NCBI GenBank assembly: GCA_964246745.1
Contig: CAXTRK010000007.1
Coordinates: 43,803 to 107,802 of the forward strand
Length of the DNA: 64,000 nucleotides
Source of the DNA: Lichenicoccus sp964246745
GTDB taxonomy: Bacteria; Pseudomonadota; Alphaproteobacteria; Acetobacterales; Acetobacteraceae
Direction: 5' to 3'
Both the position numbers and the translations under genes were made by a program. This document shows, one piece after another, positions 8,741 to 16,175 of the stretch. Under the pieces are notes generated by a model. That model was not told where the DNA came from and did no database searches. It saw only the letters and a list, made by a program, of their open reading frames with translations. The first letter of the stretch is position 1; each line of letters begins with the position of its first letter.

Positions 8741-9157
8741 ATGATGATTACCTTGCCTCCAGACTACCGTCCTTCGGCCGACGAGGAGTTCATGAACCCG
8801 GTTCAGGTCGAATACTTCCGTCTCAAGCTCCTGAGATGGCGGGCCGATCTGCTCAAGGAGGCGGACGGCACGCTGGCAAGCCTATCTGAAGGCGGAATTC
8901 ATGAAGCAGACATAACGGACCGGGCGACGGTCGAGACCGACCGGGCGCTTGAGCTGCGTACAAGAGATCGAGCCCGCAAACTGATCGCAAAAATCGGCCT
9001 TGCCTTGCTGCGCATTGAGAGTGGGACCTATGGATTTTGCGAGGAAACCGGGGAGCCGATTGGCTTGAGGCGGCTTGAAGCCAGGCCCATCGCCACTCTC
9101 TCGATTGAGGCTCAGGAGCGTCACGAACGCATGGAAAAGGTCCATCGAGACGACTGA
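8741..9157 (+). CDS. dksA: DksA-type RNA polymerase-binding protein
   Basis: About 138 aa. It has a coiled-coil with the acidic tip region ITDRATVETDRALELRTRDR and a C-terminal zinc-finger-like region beginning YGFCEETGEPIGL. Only one of the four zinc-ligand cysteines is present, as in many alphaproteobacterial DksA proteins. DksA works in the RNA polymerase secondary channel with ppGpp to reset transcription. ATG 8741 follows AGGATTGGGG; ATG 8744 and TTG 8735 are alternatives. It lies inside the flagellar cluster, convergent with flgH. The 177 bases after it hold no recognisable feature. Confidence 0.9.
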   Translation: MMITLPPDYRPSADEEFMNPVQVEYFRLKLLRWRADLLKEADGTLASLSEGGIHEADITDRATVETDRALELRTRDRARKLIAKIGLALLRIESGTYGFCEETGEPIGLRRLEARPIATLSIEAQERHERMEKVHRDD

Positions 9158-9334
9158 CTTATGTGCCTGTGTGACAATTCAGCTACGCTGGTCATCCCAC
9201 GTACCCGCCTTAGGCCGGTGCTCACGGGCGGACGCCCGCGCATCTCCGGTTCTCGCCAGGCGCGCCCGACCGGCAGGCTACCGTCTGCCTCTGACTCAGA
9301 GTCTCGAAGTGTCAAACGGGCACAAAGATGGTAT

Positions 9335-10069
9335 CTAGAATGGCAACGCAACGTCCAGAAGCTGTTGCCCGTAACGTGGTGTCTGTAGATCGGTAAGCTG
9401 TCCTTTGCCGCCATAGGAAATCCGGGCTTCGGCCATCCGATCATGCGTGATGGTATTGTCGCTGGCGATGTCCTGAGGTCGGATGATGCCGCTGACCTGG
9501 AGTACGCGCAACTCGCTGTTGACGCGAACCTCTTGTCTGGCCTCGACGACAAAGTTGCCGTTTGGCAGAACCTGCGTGACGACGCCCGCTAGACGCAAGG
9601 TGACTGTCTCGTTCCGCTTCACGGAGCCCGTACCGACATTGCTGTTGCTACTGTTTGTTCCAAGCGAATTTGCCCCAGTGACCGCAGCAACGATCTTTTG
9701 TCTTACTCCGAACAGGTTAGGGATAGCCATATTCTCCGATCCAGTTCGAGTCGCCGTTGTGTTATCCTCAAAATCGGCAGTGTCGGTAATATCAACAAGT
9801 ACTGTTAGAAGATCACCAACCTGGGCTGCTCGCTGATCACGAAAGAACGCTCGGCTACCCGGACGCCAGAGGCTGGCTGATTGCGGCGGCGCGGGCTGCG
9901 CCGGCGGCATCGGCATAGTCAGCGGCCGATAATCTGGCGCCAGCGTCGGATTGGTGATCTTTGTCAATGGTGGTGGTCGGCCTATGTCGGAGAGGCGGTC
10001 AAGAGCACCACAGCCGGATAACAGCCCAGTGGCGAGCAGTGAGAGCGAAATGACAGGCGCTCTTTTCAT
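9335..10069 (-). CDS. flgH: Flagellar L-ring lipoprotein FlgH
   Basis: A 244-aa outer-membrane lipoprotein that forms the L ring. The signal peptide ends in the lipobox LSGC with cysteine 20 as the lipidated residue. Family motifs follow: SLWRPGSRAFFRDQRA, VGDLLTVLVDITD, and late in the protein LPNGNFVVEARQEVRVNSE and GIIRPQDI. Its ATG overlaps the flgA stop by 4 bases, so it is the fourth gene of the coupled flgF-flgG-flgA-flgH operon. Normal length. Confidence 0.96.
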   Translation of the reverse strand: MKRAPVISLSLLATGLLSGCGALDRLSDIGRPPPLTKITNPTLAPDYRPLTMPMPPAQPAPPQSASLWRPGSRAFFRDQRAAQVGDLLTVLVDITDTADFEDNTTATRTGSENMAIPNLFGVRQKIVAAVTGANSLGTNSSNSNVGTGSVKRNETVTLRLAGVVTQVLPNGNFVVEARQEVRVNSELRVLQVSGIIRPQDIASDNTITHDRMAEARISYGGKGQLTDLQTPRYGQQLLDVALPF

Positions 10070-11106
10070 GGCAAGGGACCCGATTGGGTTGCCGGCGCCG
10101 GATAGCTGCTCAGGCTAAAAGCGGTTGGAAGCTCCATCTGACGCGACACGACTGCGCCAGGCGTGCTCGCAGCGTCGACCTGTGCCGCGCCTGGTCCGGT
10201 CACACGTGCAATCACGATTGTACGCGAACTTGGATTGAGAACGTGGATATGCTCGCCAAGCGCTCCGGGATCAATCGCCTCCCCTCTCGTGGTCAGCACC
10301 AGGCCAGGGCTCTCAAGCCGAAGCAGGATTGGCATTCCATGGAATACCAGATTTGCTGGCCCGAGATCATCGATCGATACAGGGACGCCTGACCTTAACA
10401 TGTGTTTGACAGCAAGCCCGACACCATCTTGGACAGTCAATAAAGTGCGCTCATTGGTCGCACTCTTCCGCACACGTTCTAGCTCCAGGTCGGCGGGGCT
10501 GAGAATGGTTCCCACGTTCAGCGCACGCGTTGTCGCTGGAATGGTGACCATCTCCAGCGCAAAGCCCTCGAAAGGCACACGCACGGGATCGACGCCACGC
10601 GCTTGAAACAGCAGATCGGCAGAAAAGCGACCACTGGCGCGATCATAGTTCATCGACTCCACTTCGGGCGGTCCAGTGAATTCAGTTGACACCACCAGGT
10701 TGGCGGAGCCGGTAACGCTAACTTCCATGTCCTCCGCAGCGCCCGCTTTTCTCAGAGCCTTTCCGAAGATCGCAAGAAGCTCATCTCGACCAACCAGGCG
10801 GCCCTTACGCTCGATTATCACCCGGGCCGTGATATAGCCCGGCTGCCATTCGACCCCAAACTCCTCTGCAATCGCTGCGAGTTGCGGCTGATCGATGACG
10901 ATTCGCCCTCCCGGTCCCGGTCCGGGTCCGATCTCGCAATCCTGCCCAGGCTCCAAACCGCTAAACAGGTCCGAAAGCCTCACCAAACCCGAGCTTACGG
11001 TGCTGACCAGCTTTGGACGCGCTGCTACGGCGTTACACGGCATTGCCGTAACTGCCATTAACAAGACGAGAACGAAGCTTTGCCCCCATGGCCGTTCAAA
11101 GATCAT
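10066..11106 (-). CDS. flgA: Flagellar P-ring assembly chaperone FlgA
   Basis: A 346-aa secreted protein that helps FlgI form the P ring in the periplasm. Residues about 10-30 form a signal peptide ending near CNAVAARP. The C-terminal SAF/FlgA region includes GTILSPADLELERV and VGLAVKHMLRSGVPVSIDDL. At 346 residues it is of the long alphaproteobacterial type, with an N-terminal domain containing LVRLSDLFSGL that is absent from short enterobacterial FlgA. It overlaps flgG upstream and flgH downstream by 4 bases each. Confidence 0.9.
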   Translation of the reverse strand: MIFERPWGQSFVLVLLMAVTAMPCNAVAARPKLVSTVSSGLVRLSDLFSGLEPGQDCEIGPGPGPGGRIVIDQPQLAAIAEEFGVEWQPGYITARVIIERKGRLVGRDELLAIFGKALRKAGAAEDMEVSVTGSANLVVSTEFTGPPEVESMNYDRASGRFSADLLFQARGVDPVRVPFEGFALEMVTIPATTRALNVGTILSPADLELERVRKSATNERTLLTVQDGVGLAVKHMLRSGVPVSIDDLGPANLVFHGMPILLRLESPGLVLTTRGEAIDPGALGEHIHVLNPSSRTIVIARVTGPGAAQVDAASTPGAVVSRQMELPTAFSLSSYPAPATQSGPLP

Positions 11107-11888
11107 TTCAGGTTTGTCAACGTCTGCATGAGGTCGTCGGCTGTCGTGATGACCTTGCTGTTCATCTCATAGGCGCGTTGCGCGGTGATGAGGTTGGTGA
11201 TCTCAGTAACAACGTTGACGTTGGAGCCCTCGACGAACCCCTGCATGACGCTGCCAAAGCCCGTGGAACTTGGGGCACCAACGGTCGGGCTGCCCGACGC
11301 GGCTGTCTGCACCAGGAGGTTGTCTCCCTGTGCGTCCAACCCGGCCTCGTTGGGGAACACGGCAAGCTGGATCTGGCCAACCGTCGTTGGCGCTGTCTGG
11401 CCGGCAATCGTTGCTTGCACCTGACCCGAAGCGTTAATCGTGATACTCTGGGCGTTGGCGGGAACAGCCACTCCTGGCACGACAGGGTAGCCGTCGGAAG
11501 TGACGATCGTGCCGTCCGCCGCCAACGCGAATGTTCCATCCCGCGTATAGGCAACATCTCCGGACGGCAGCGTCACCTGGAAATAGCCATTGCCCTGGAT
11601 GGCAAGATCCAAGCTGTTGCTAGTCTGTTGCAGCGTCCCTTGCTCGCTGATGCGATAGATGGCGGCGGTCTTGACGCCTAGACCAACCTGCGCACCCGCA
11701 GGAACTAACGTCCCGCTATCGGAACTGTTCGATCCCACCCGCCGTAGATCCTGGTAGATCAAGTCCTGAAACTCAGCTCGACGCCGCTTGTAGCCAGTCG
11801 TCGTCATGTTCGCGATGTTGTTCGAGATGACTTCAACGTTAGTTTGTTGGGCCTGCATTCCGGTGCCGGCGATATCAAGTGCACGCAT
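11103..11888 (-). CDS. flgG: Flagellar distal rod protein FlgG
   Basis: A 261-aa axial protein of the distal rod. The N-terminal helix and motif AGTGMQAQQTNVEVISNNIA followed by NMTTTGYKR is the FlgG signature, with LGVKTAAIYRISEQG and the SLDLAIQGNGYFQV segment. The C-terminus VTEITNLITAQRAYEMNSK forms the inner D0 helix. No cleaved signal; exported by the flagellar type III system. Lies 36 bases after flgF and overlaps flgA by 4 bases. Confidence 0.97.
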   Translation of the reverse strand: MRALDIAGTGMQAQQTNVEVISNNIANMTTTGYKRRRAEFQDLIYQDLRRVGSNSSDSGTLVPAGAQVGLGVKTAAIYRISEQGTLQQTSNSLDLAIQGNGYFQVTLPSGDVAYTRDGTFALAADGTIVTSDGYPVVPGVAVPANAQSITINASGQVQATIAGQTAPTTVGQIQLAVFPNEAGLDAQGDNLLVQTAASGSPTVGAPSSTGFGSVMQGFVEGSNVNVVTEITNLITAQRAYEMNSKVITTADDLMQTLTNLK

Positions 11889-11924
11889 GCTCTTCTCCTG
11901 CTTCCGCTATGCCGCCGGTCCGTT

Positions 11925-12665
11925 TCAGCTCTGGACCTGAGTGATCTTGTCAACTGTGCTTTGCTGGCGGTCTGACTCACTCTGAACGAACTGTGTGATG
12001 AACTGAAACTCTCGCTCGACCTGCATCATTCGGGTCAATTGCGAGATTGGTTGGACGTTGCTTGCCTCTATGGCGCCTTGCACGATTTGCGGCCGGGTGG
12101 TTAAAGTCGTCGCCGTCTCGCTCCGGAACAGCGCGCCTCCCTCTGGAAAGAGCTGATCGGCGTCGGCAACGTCGACTACTCCGATCTTTGCTATCCTGCC
12201 GCCAGCAGCGGTGATTGTGCCGTCCGCCGCGATCTGTACGTTGCTTTCGGCGGCAGGAAGTTGGATAGGCCTACCGCTCGTGTCTAGAAGCGCATGACCG
12301 GACGAATCAGCAATGGTGCCGTCAGTCAGGAGGCCGAACCCCCCAGCGCGGGTGAGGCGAGGCCCTGTCGCGGTCTGAACGGTGAAGTAGCCGTTGCCAC
12401 CAAGAGCCAGGTCCAGGGGATTGCCAGTATGGCTGAGTGAGCCCGCGGACTGATCATGATACGTTGCACGATCCTGGGCAAAGGAGAGAACCTCCCCGCC
12501 TGGGGGGGTGTGCACGCCTTTCTGAGTAACGAGGAAATCGCTGAATAGAACGGCCTCAGCCTTGTATCCGGCAGTGTTCGCGTTCGCAATGTTATTTGCT
12601 ATGACATCCATCGTGCGTTGCTGCGCATCCAGCTTCGAGAGCGCGATGTAGGTCGGATTTTCCAT
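11925..12665 (-). CDS. flgF: Flagellar proximal rod protein FlgF
   Basis: A 246-aa rod protein related to FlgG. The start MENPTYIALSKLDAQQRTMDVIANNIAN with NTAGYKAEAVLF is typical of FlgF, followed by NPLDLALGGNGYFTVQT and a C-terminal LTRMMQVEREFQFITQF helix. It is the first gene of the minus-strand flgF-flgG-flgA-flgH operon and is divergent from fliL. Its 5' leader is shared with fliL. Confidence 0.95.
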   Translation of the reverse strand: MENPTYIALSKLDAQQRTMDVIANNIANANTAGYKAEAVLFSDFLVTQKGVHTPPGGEVLSFAQDRATYHDQSAGSLSHTGNPLDLALGGNGYFTVQTATGPRLTRAGGFGLLTDGTIADSSGHALLDTSGRPIQLPAAESNVQIAADGTITAAGGRIAKIGVVDVADADQLFPEGGALFRSETATTLTTRPQIVQGAIEASNVQPISQLTRMMQVEREFQFITQFVQSESDRQQSTVDKITQVQS

Positions 12666-12821
12666 TTCTCATCCTCTGACGACATCATCCTGCGACGAAA
12701 GTCCTACTAAACCGTTACGATCCATCTGCTGGTGTGTAGTTATACCAGTCACCAATTCTTAACTTATCCCAGTCAAGCTTGTGCCGCCTGGCAGACCGGT
12801 GTCCAGAGTTTAGAGGGAGCT
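12666..12821. promoter_or_regulatory. Divergent flgF/fliL control region
   Basis: This 156-base, relatively AT-rich gap separates two flagellar operons and must hold both promoters. The 16-mer GTCCTACTAAACCGTT at 12701-12716 recurs with one change (GTCCTACTAAGCCGTT) at 12877-12892, inside the fliL coding region. No convincing sigma-70, sigma-54 or sigma-28 site could be fixed by eye. A GAGGGAGC ribosome-binding site for fliL lies at its right end. Confidence 0.4.
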
Positions 12822-13334
12822 ATGAAGACCTCGATGGCTACGGCAGCAACGACCAGTGAACCCGACTCCAATGTCAGTCCTACTAAGCCGTTCGGCAAAA
12901 GCAAGGTTATTCTTGCTGGAGGAGTCGTGCTCTGCTTGCTAGTCATTACGGGCGGCCTTTGGGTCTCTGGCCTCTTGCCGAGCTGGCGCGGGAGCAGTGC
13001 CCATAGCAAAAATCATCCCGCAGCGAGCCTGCCAACACTCGTGGACGTGCCGGACATCGTAACCAACCTCGATAATGGCTCGCATCGGGATGTCTTCATA
13101 AAGCTCAGGGCCAGGATCGAAGTGTCGAGCAAGGCTGATGGGAGTGTTATAACGGCGAATATGCCCCGCGTACTCGACGCATTCCAGACCTACTTGCGCA
13201 GCATGCGGCCAGAGGAAATTCACGGCGGGGAGGGTACCTACCGCCTGCGCGAAGCACTTATGAACAGGATTGACATCATTGCAGCACCTGTTTGCATCTC
13301 AAATATTCTGTTCGTTGAGATGTTGATACAATGA
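12822..13334 (+). CDS. fliL: Flagellar basal body-associated protein FliL
   Basis: A 170-aa single-pass inner-membrane protein that supports the stator around the motor. The cytoplasmic N-terminus (about 1-28) precedes one transmembrane segment (about 29-50, VILAGGVVLCLLVITGGLWV). The periplasmic part contains VPDIVTNLDNGSHRDVFIKLRA and ends near ISNILFVEMLIQ. ATG 12822 is chosen over the open upstream frame because GAGGGAGC precedes it and gives the usual N-terminus. Overlaps fliM by 4 bases (ATGA). Confidence 0.92.
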   Translation: MKTSMATAATTSEPDSNVSPTKPFGKSKVILAGGVVLCLLVITGGLWVSGLLPSWRGSSAHSKNHPAASLPTLVDVPDIVTNLDNGSHRDVFIKLRARIEVSSKADGSVITANMPRVLDAFQTYLRSMRPEEIHGGEGTYRLREALMNRIDIIAAPVCISNILFVEMLIQ

Positions 13335-14407
13335 GTAAGGTAGCTGACGATCTTGTGACCACCTGGCCGGCGGGCTCTGAGACCGAGACCAACGGCACTT
13401 CCGTCGAGACGGAGTCCGCGCGGATTTTAAGTCAGGCGGAAATCGACTCGCTTCTCGGATTCGATCAGACGTCAAACCAGGTTGAATCTACGAGCGGCAT
13501 GGACCGCATCATTAACTCCGGTCTGGTTTCTTATGAACGCCTCCCGATGCTGGAGATCGTCTTTGATCGGCTCGTCCGTATCATGTCGACGAGTCTAAGA
13601 AACTTTACCAGCGAAAACGTCGAGGTGTCGATAGACAACGTGGTCTCACTGCGTTTCGGAGGTTATCTGGACTCTGTTCCGCTTCCCGCGATGTTTGCGG
13701 TATTTAAAGCTGAGGAGTGGGAAAACTACGGTTTGATGGTCATAGACTCGGCGATGATCTACTCTATCGTCGACGTTTTGCTCGGTGGACGGCATGGGAC
13801 GGCGGCTGCAAGGATCGAAGGACGTCCGTATACAACAATAGAGCGCATGCTCGTCGAGCGTCTGGTCCGAGTGGTATTGGCGGACCTGTCCATGAGCTTT
13901 GATCCGTTGTGTGCGATCAGCTTCCGATTTGAGCGCCTCGAGATCAACTCACGCTTTGCCGCGATCGCGCGTTTGTCTAACGCCGCGGTGCTGGCAAAGC
14001 TGCATGTGGACATGGAAGGACGCGGCGGTCGTATGGAACTGTTGTTACCCTATGCCACCTTGGAGCCAGTCCGCGACCTGTTGCTGCAGCAGTTCATGGG
14101 GGAGAAGTTCGGCCGCGACTCGATCTGGGAGACGCATCTCGCGGAAGAGTTATGGAGCACCGATGTCGACCTAGATGTCGTGCTCGACGAGCAGGTCATG
14201 CGTTTGTCGGATGTGATCGCACTCAAGCCGGGAGACCAGTTCACCCTTAAGCAGGGTCCTGAAGCTCCCGTGCAGCTTCGTTGTGGCCAAGTCACTCTCT
14301 TCGAGGGTCGAGTAGGACGGCGCAAGAACCTGATTGCAGTCCGGATTGATCACGTTGTGGCGCGTACGCAGTCTTCCGCGGACACCATCACGTTGCGTCG
14401 GTCCTAG
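13331..14407 (+). CDS. fliM: Flagellar motor switch protein FliM
   Basis: A 358-aa C-ring component that binds phosphorylated CheY and sets rotation direction. The N-terminal CheY-binding peptide LSQAEIDSLL lies at residues 33-42. The middle CheC-like domain includes FDRLVRIMSTSLRNFTSENVEV and GGRHG, and the C-terminal SpoA-like domain includes LKPGDQFTLKQG and LFEGRVGRRKNLIAVRI. Translationally coupled to fliL. The usual partner fliN does not follow and is not in the window. Confidence 0.96.
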   Translation: MSKVADDLVTTWPAGSETETNGTSVETESARILSQAEIDSLLGFDQTSNQVESTSGMDRIINSGLVSYERLPMLEIVFDRLVRIMSTSLRNFTSENVEVSIDNVVSLRFGGYLDSVPLPAMFAVFKAEEWENYGLMVIDSAMIYSIVDVLLGGRHGTAAARIEGRPYTTIERMLVERLVRVVLADLSMSFDPLCAISFRFERLEINSRFAAIARLSNAAVLAKLHVDMEGRGGRMELLLPYATLEPVRDLLLQQFMGEKFGRDSIWETHLAEELWSTDVDLDVVLDEQVMRLSDVIALKPGDQFTLKQGPEAPVQLRCGQVTLFEGRVGRRKNLIAVRIDHVVARTQSSADTITLRRS

Positions 14408-14420
14408 AGGATAGAGCACT

Positions 14421-14897
14421 ATGAGCAGCGTCCAATGTTGGCTGGAAGTCCTGCTGACCATTCTTCTTATGGTGACGCTTTTTCATGCCTTCCGACTGGA
14501 GAAGGCGCTTGGCGTGCTCCGGCGCGATCGTGCCGCGTTGGAGGAGCTTGTCGCTGGATTTAACGACAGTACACGCCAGGCTGAGGGCGGTATCGAGCGA
14601 CTGCGCGCCGCGGCAGACGGCGCTGGTCGGCAAATTGCCCGTCACGTCGACCAGGCAAAGGTATTGAAGAGCGACCTTATCTTTCTTACCGAGCGAGGGG
14701 AAAAGCTGGCTGACCATCTGGAGATCCTCGTTCGAAAGGGACGGCCGTTGCAGGAGTCGAGTGCCTTAGCCGATGCCAGCCATCCCGCTTCCAGGGCGAT
14801 CCTGCACGCTGTGCCAGGTGCGGGTAACGAGGGCGACGCTCGTGTGAGGAGCGAAGCCGAGAAAGAATTGCTGCGTGCGCTTCGGATGGCGAGGTGA
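14421..14897 (+). CDS. DUF6468 flagellar-operon membrane protein
   Basis: A 158-aa protein with one N-terminal transmembrane segment (about residues 8-24, WLEVLLTILLMVTLFHAF) and then a long helical, probably coiled-coil part rich in Leu, Glu, Arg and Ala up to about residue 110. The C-terminal third is less regular. Length, topology and place between fliM and the motE-like gene match DUF6468, found in flagellar operons of Rhodospirillales; the molecular role is unknown. Its stop overlaps the GTG start of the next gene by 4 bases. Confidence 0.75.
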   Translation: MSSVQCWLEVLLTILLMVTLFHAFRLEKALGVLRRDRAALEELVAGFNDSTRQAEGGIERLRAAADGAGRQIARHVDQAKVLKSDLIFLTERGEKLADHLEILVRKGRPLQESSALADASHPASRAILHAVPGAGNEGDARVRSEAEKELLRALRMAR

Positions 14898-15604
14898 CAA
14901 AGATTATGGTGCGTCTCTCGAGTCCCCGGCTGTTACCGTTAACCATTCTGATCATGCTCTTCCTTTTGATTGTAAAGGCAGCAACCTTCGCTGAGGATGC
15001 CGGGGCTGCGATGGGTCTGGTGCCCTCCGCTCAAAGAAAGGCGATTGCGCCATCGAATGTTCAAAGTTCTAGCGGAGCTGATCGAGCCCGGGTTTCGTCA
15101 GCGGCGATGCTCGCCCCGCCGGTAGCATCGGAAGTCAATGCAAAGGAAAGGGCGCTGCTTCAGGATCTTCGCAAGCGGAGCGAAGCGCTTGATCATCGAG
15201 AGCGGGCACTTGACGAGCAAAGCGGTATCCTGCAGGCGGCTGAAAGCCGCCTGCAGCGAAAAATCGACCAACTGGCGCAGCTAGAAGTCAGACTCGATCT
15301 ACTCGAGAGGAAGCGCGAGGAGCAAAAGGGTGCTGAGTGGGAGGGATTGGTAAAGGTCTATGAGGATATGAGGCCTGGAGACGCAGCAGCCATCTTCAAC
15401 GTTCTTGACATGCACGTGCTGCTGGAATTGCTGGACAGAATGAAGGACCGAAAGGCGGCTGCTGTCCTTGCTGCTATGCAGCCGGAGCGGGCGAGAGTGG
15501 CAACTCAAATGCTCGCACGCATGCGGCTGCACGAGGATGCTGTTACGCCAGCTAATTTAGGCTCAGCCAGACCCGGGAGTCTCGGCAGTGGAGATCGGTC
15601 GTGA
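14894..15604 (+). CDS. MotE-like protein (MgtE N-domain type)
   Basis: A 236-aa protein. A signal or anchor segment occupies about residues 12-35 (LLPLTILIMLFLLIVKAA). A long coiled coil follows (about 85-150, with repeated Glu/Arg/Leu heptads), then a helical region like the MgtE N-domain (VYEDMRPGDAAAIFNVLDM, DRMKDRKAAAVLAAMQPERA). This layout matches MotE, the periplasmic chaperone of MotC in rhizobia, and similar proteins in flagellar operons. It starts at GTG 14894 overlapping the preceding stop, and it overlaps the response regulator gene by 4 bases. A direct motor role is inferred from family and operon. Confidence 0.78.
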   Translation: MTKIMVRLSSPRLLPLTILIMLFLLIVKAATFAEDAGAAMGLVPSAQRKAIAPSNVQSSSGADRARVSSAAMLAPPVASEVNAKERALLQDLRKRSEALDHRERALDEQSGILQAAESRLQRKIDQLAQLEVRLDLLERKREEQKGAEWEGLVKVYEDMRPGDAAAIFNVLDMHVLLELLDRMKDRKAAAVLAAMQPERARVATQMLARMRLHEDAVTPANLGSARPGSLGSGDRS

Positions 15605-15987
15605 TTGTCGACACGTCGATAAACATCCTCCTGGTGGATGATTACAAGACAATTCTTCGAATCGTTCGTAATCTGCTCAAGCAGATCGACTTCTGCAACG
15701 TCGATGAAGCGTATGATGGTAGTGAGGCGCTCTCGAAGCTAAGGGCTGGGGCGTACAGTCTTGTCATGAGCGACTGGAATATGGAGCCAATGACTGGTCT
15801 CGAATTGCTGAAGCATATTCGTCATGACGCGAAGCTCAAGGCACTTCCCTTTATTATGCTGACGGCGGAAAGTAAAATAGATAACGTTGTTTCTGCCATG
15901 CGTGAGGGCGTTTCAGACTACATCGTTAAGCCATTCAGTGCGGAGACCTTAAGGGACAAGATCGAGAAAGTCTTATGCAACGCATAA
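15601..15987 (+). CDS. CheY-type single-domain response regulator
   Basis: A 128-aa receiver domain with no output domain. The acidic pair is D13/D14, the phospho-accepting aspartate is D58 (MSDWNMEP), the switch threonine is T88 (MLTAES) and the conserved lysine is K110 (IVKPF). All key residues of a working CheY are present. It probably binds the N-terminus of FliM, encoded two genes upstream. GTG 15601 overlaps the motE-like stop. No CheA or other Che genes are in the window, so the cognate kinase lies elsewhere. Confidence 0.93.
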   Translation: MIVDTSINILLVDDYKTILRIVRNLLKQIDFCNVDEAYDGSEALSKLRAGAYSLVMSDWNMEPMTGLELLKHIRHDAKLKALPFIMLTAESKIDNVVSAMREGVSDYIVKPFSAETLRDKIEKVLCNA

Positions 15988-16175
15988 TGTGGAGTCGTCA
16001 TCCAATGTGAAGAGGCGCGTGCGATCGTAATGAGCGTCAGCCGGCCAAGATGCTAGCCATCGTTCGCGTCGAAGGTCATTTTAGGGAACGGCAAGTGTCA
16101 CGCCAAGCTGCAAATCAGTCAATAGTCGCCAGGCTTTCGGCAAAATCCGGCTCATCGCGTGGTTGGGAGGGGCAG

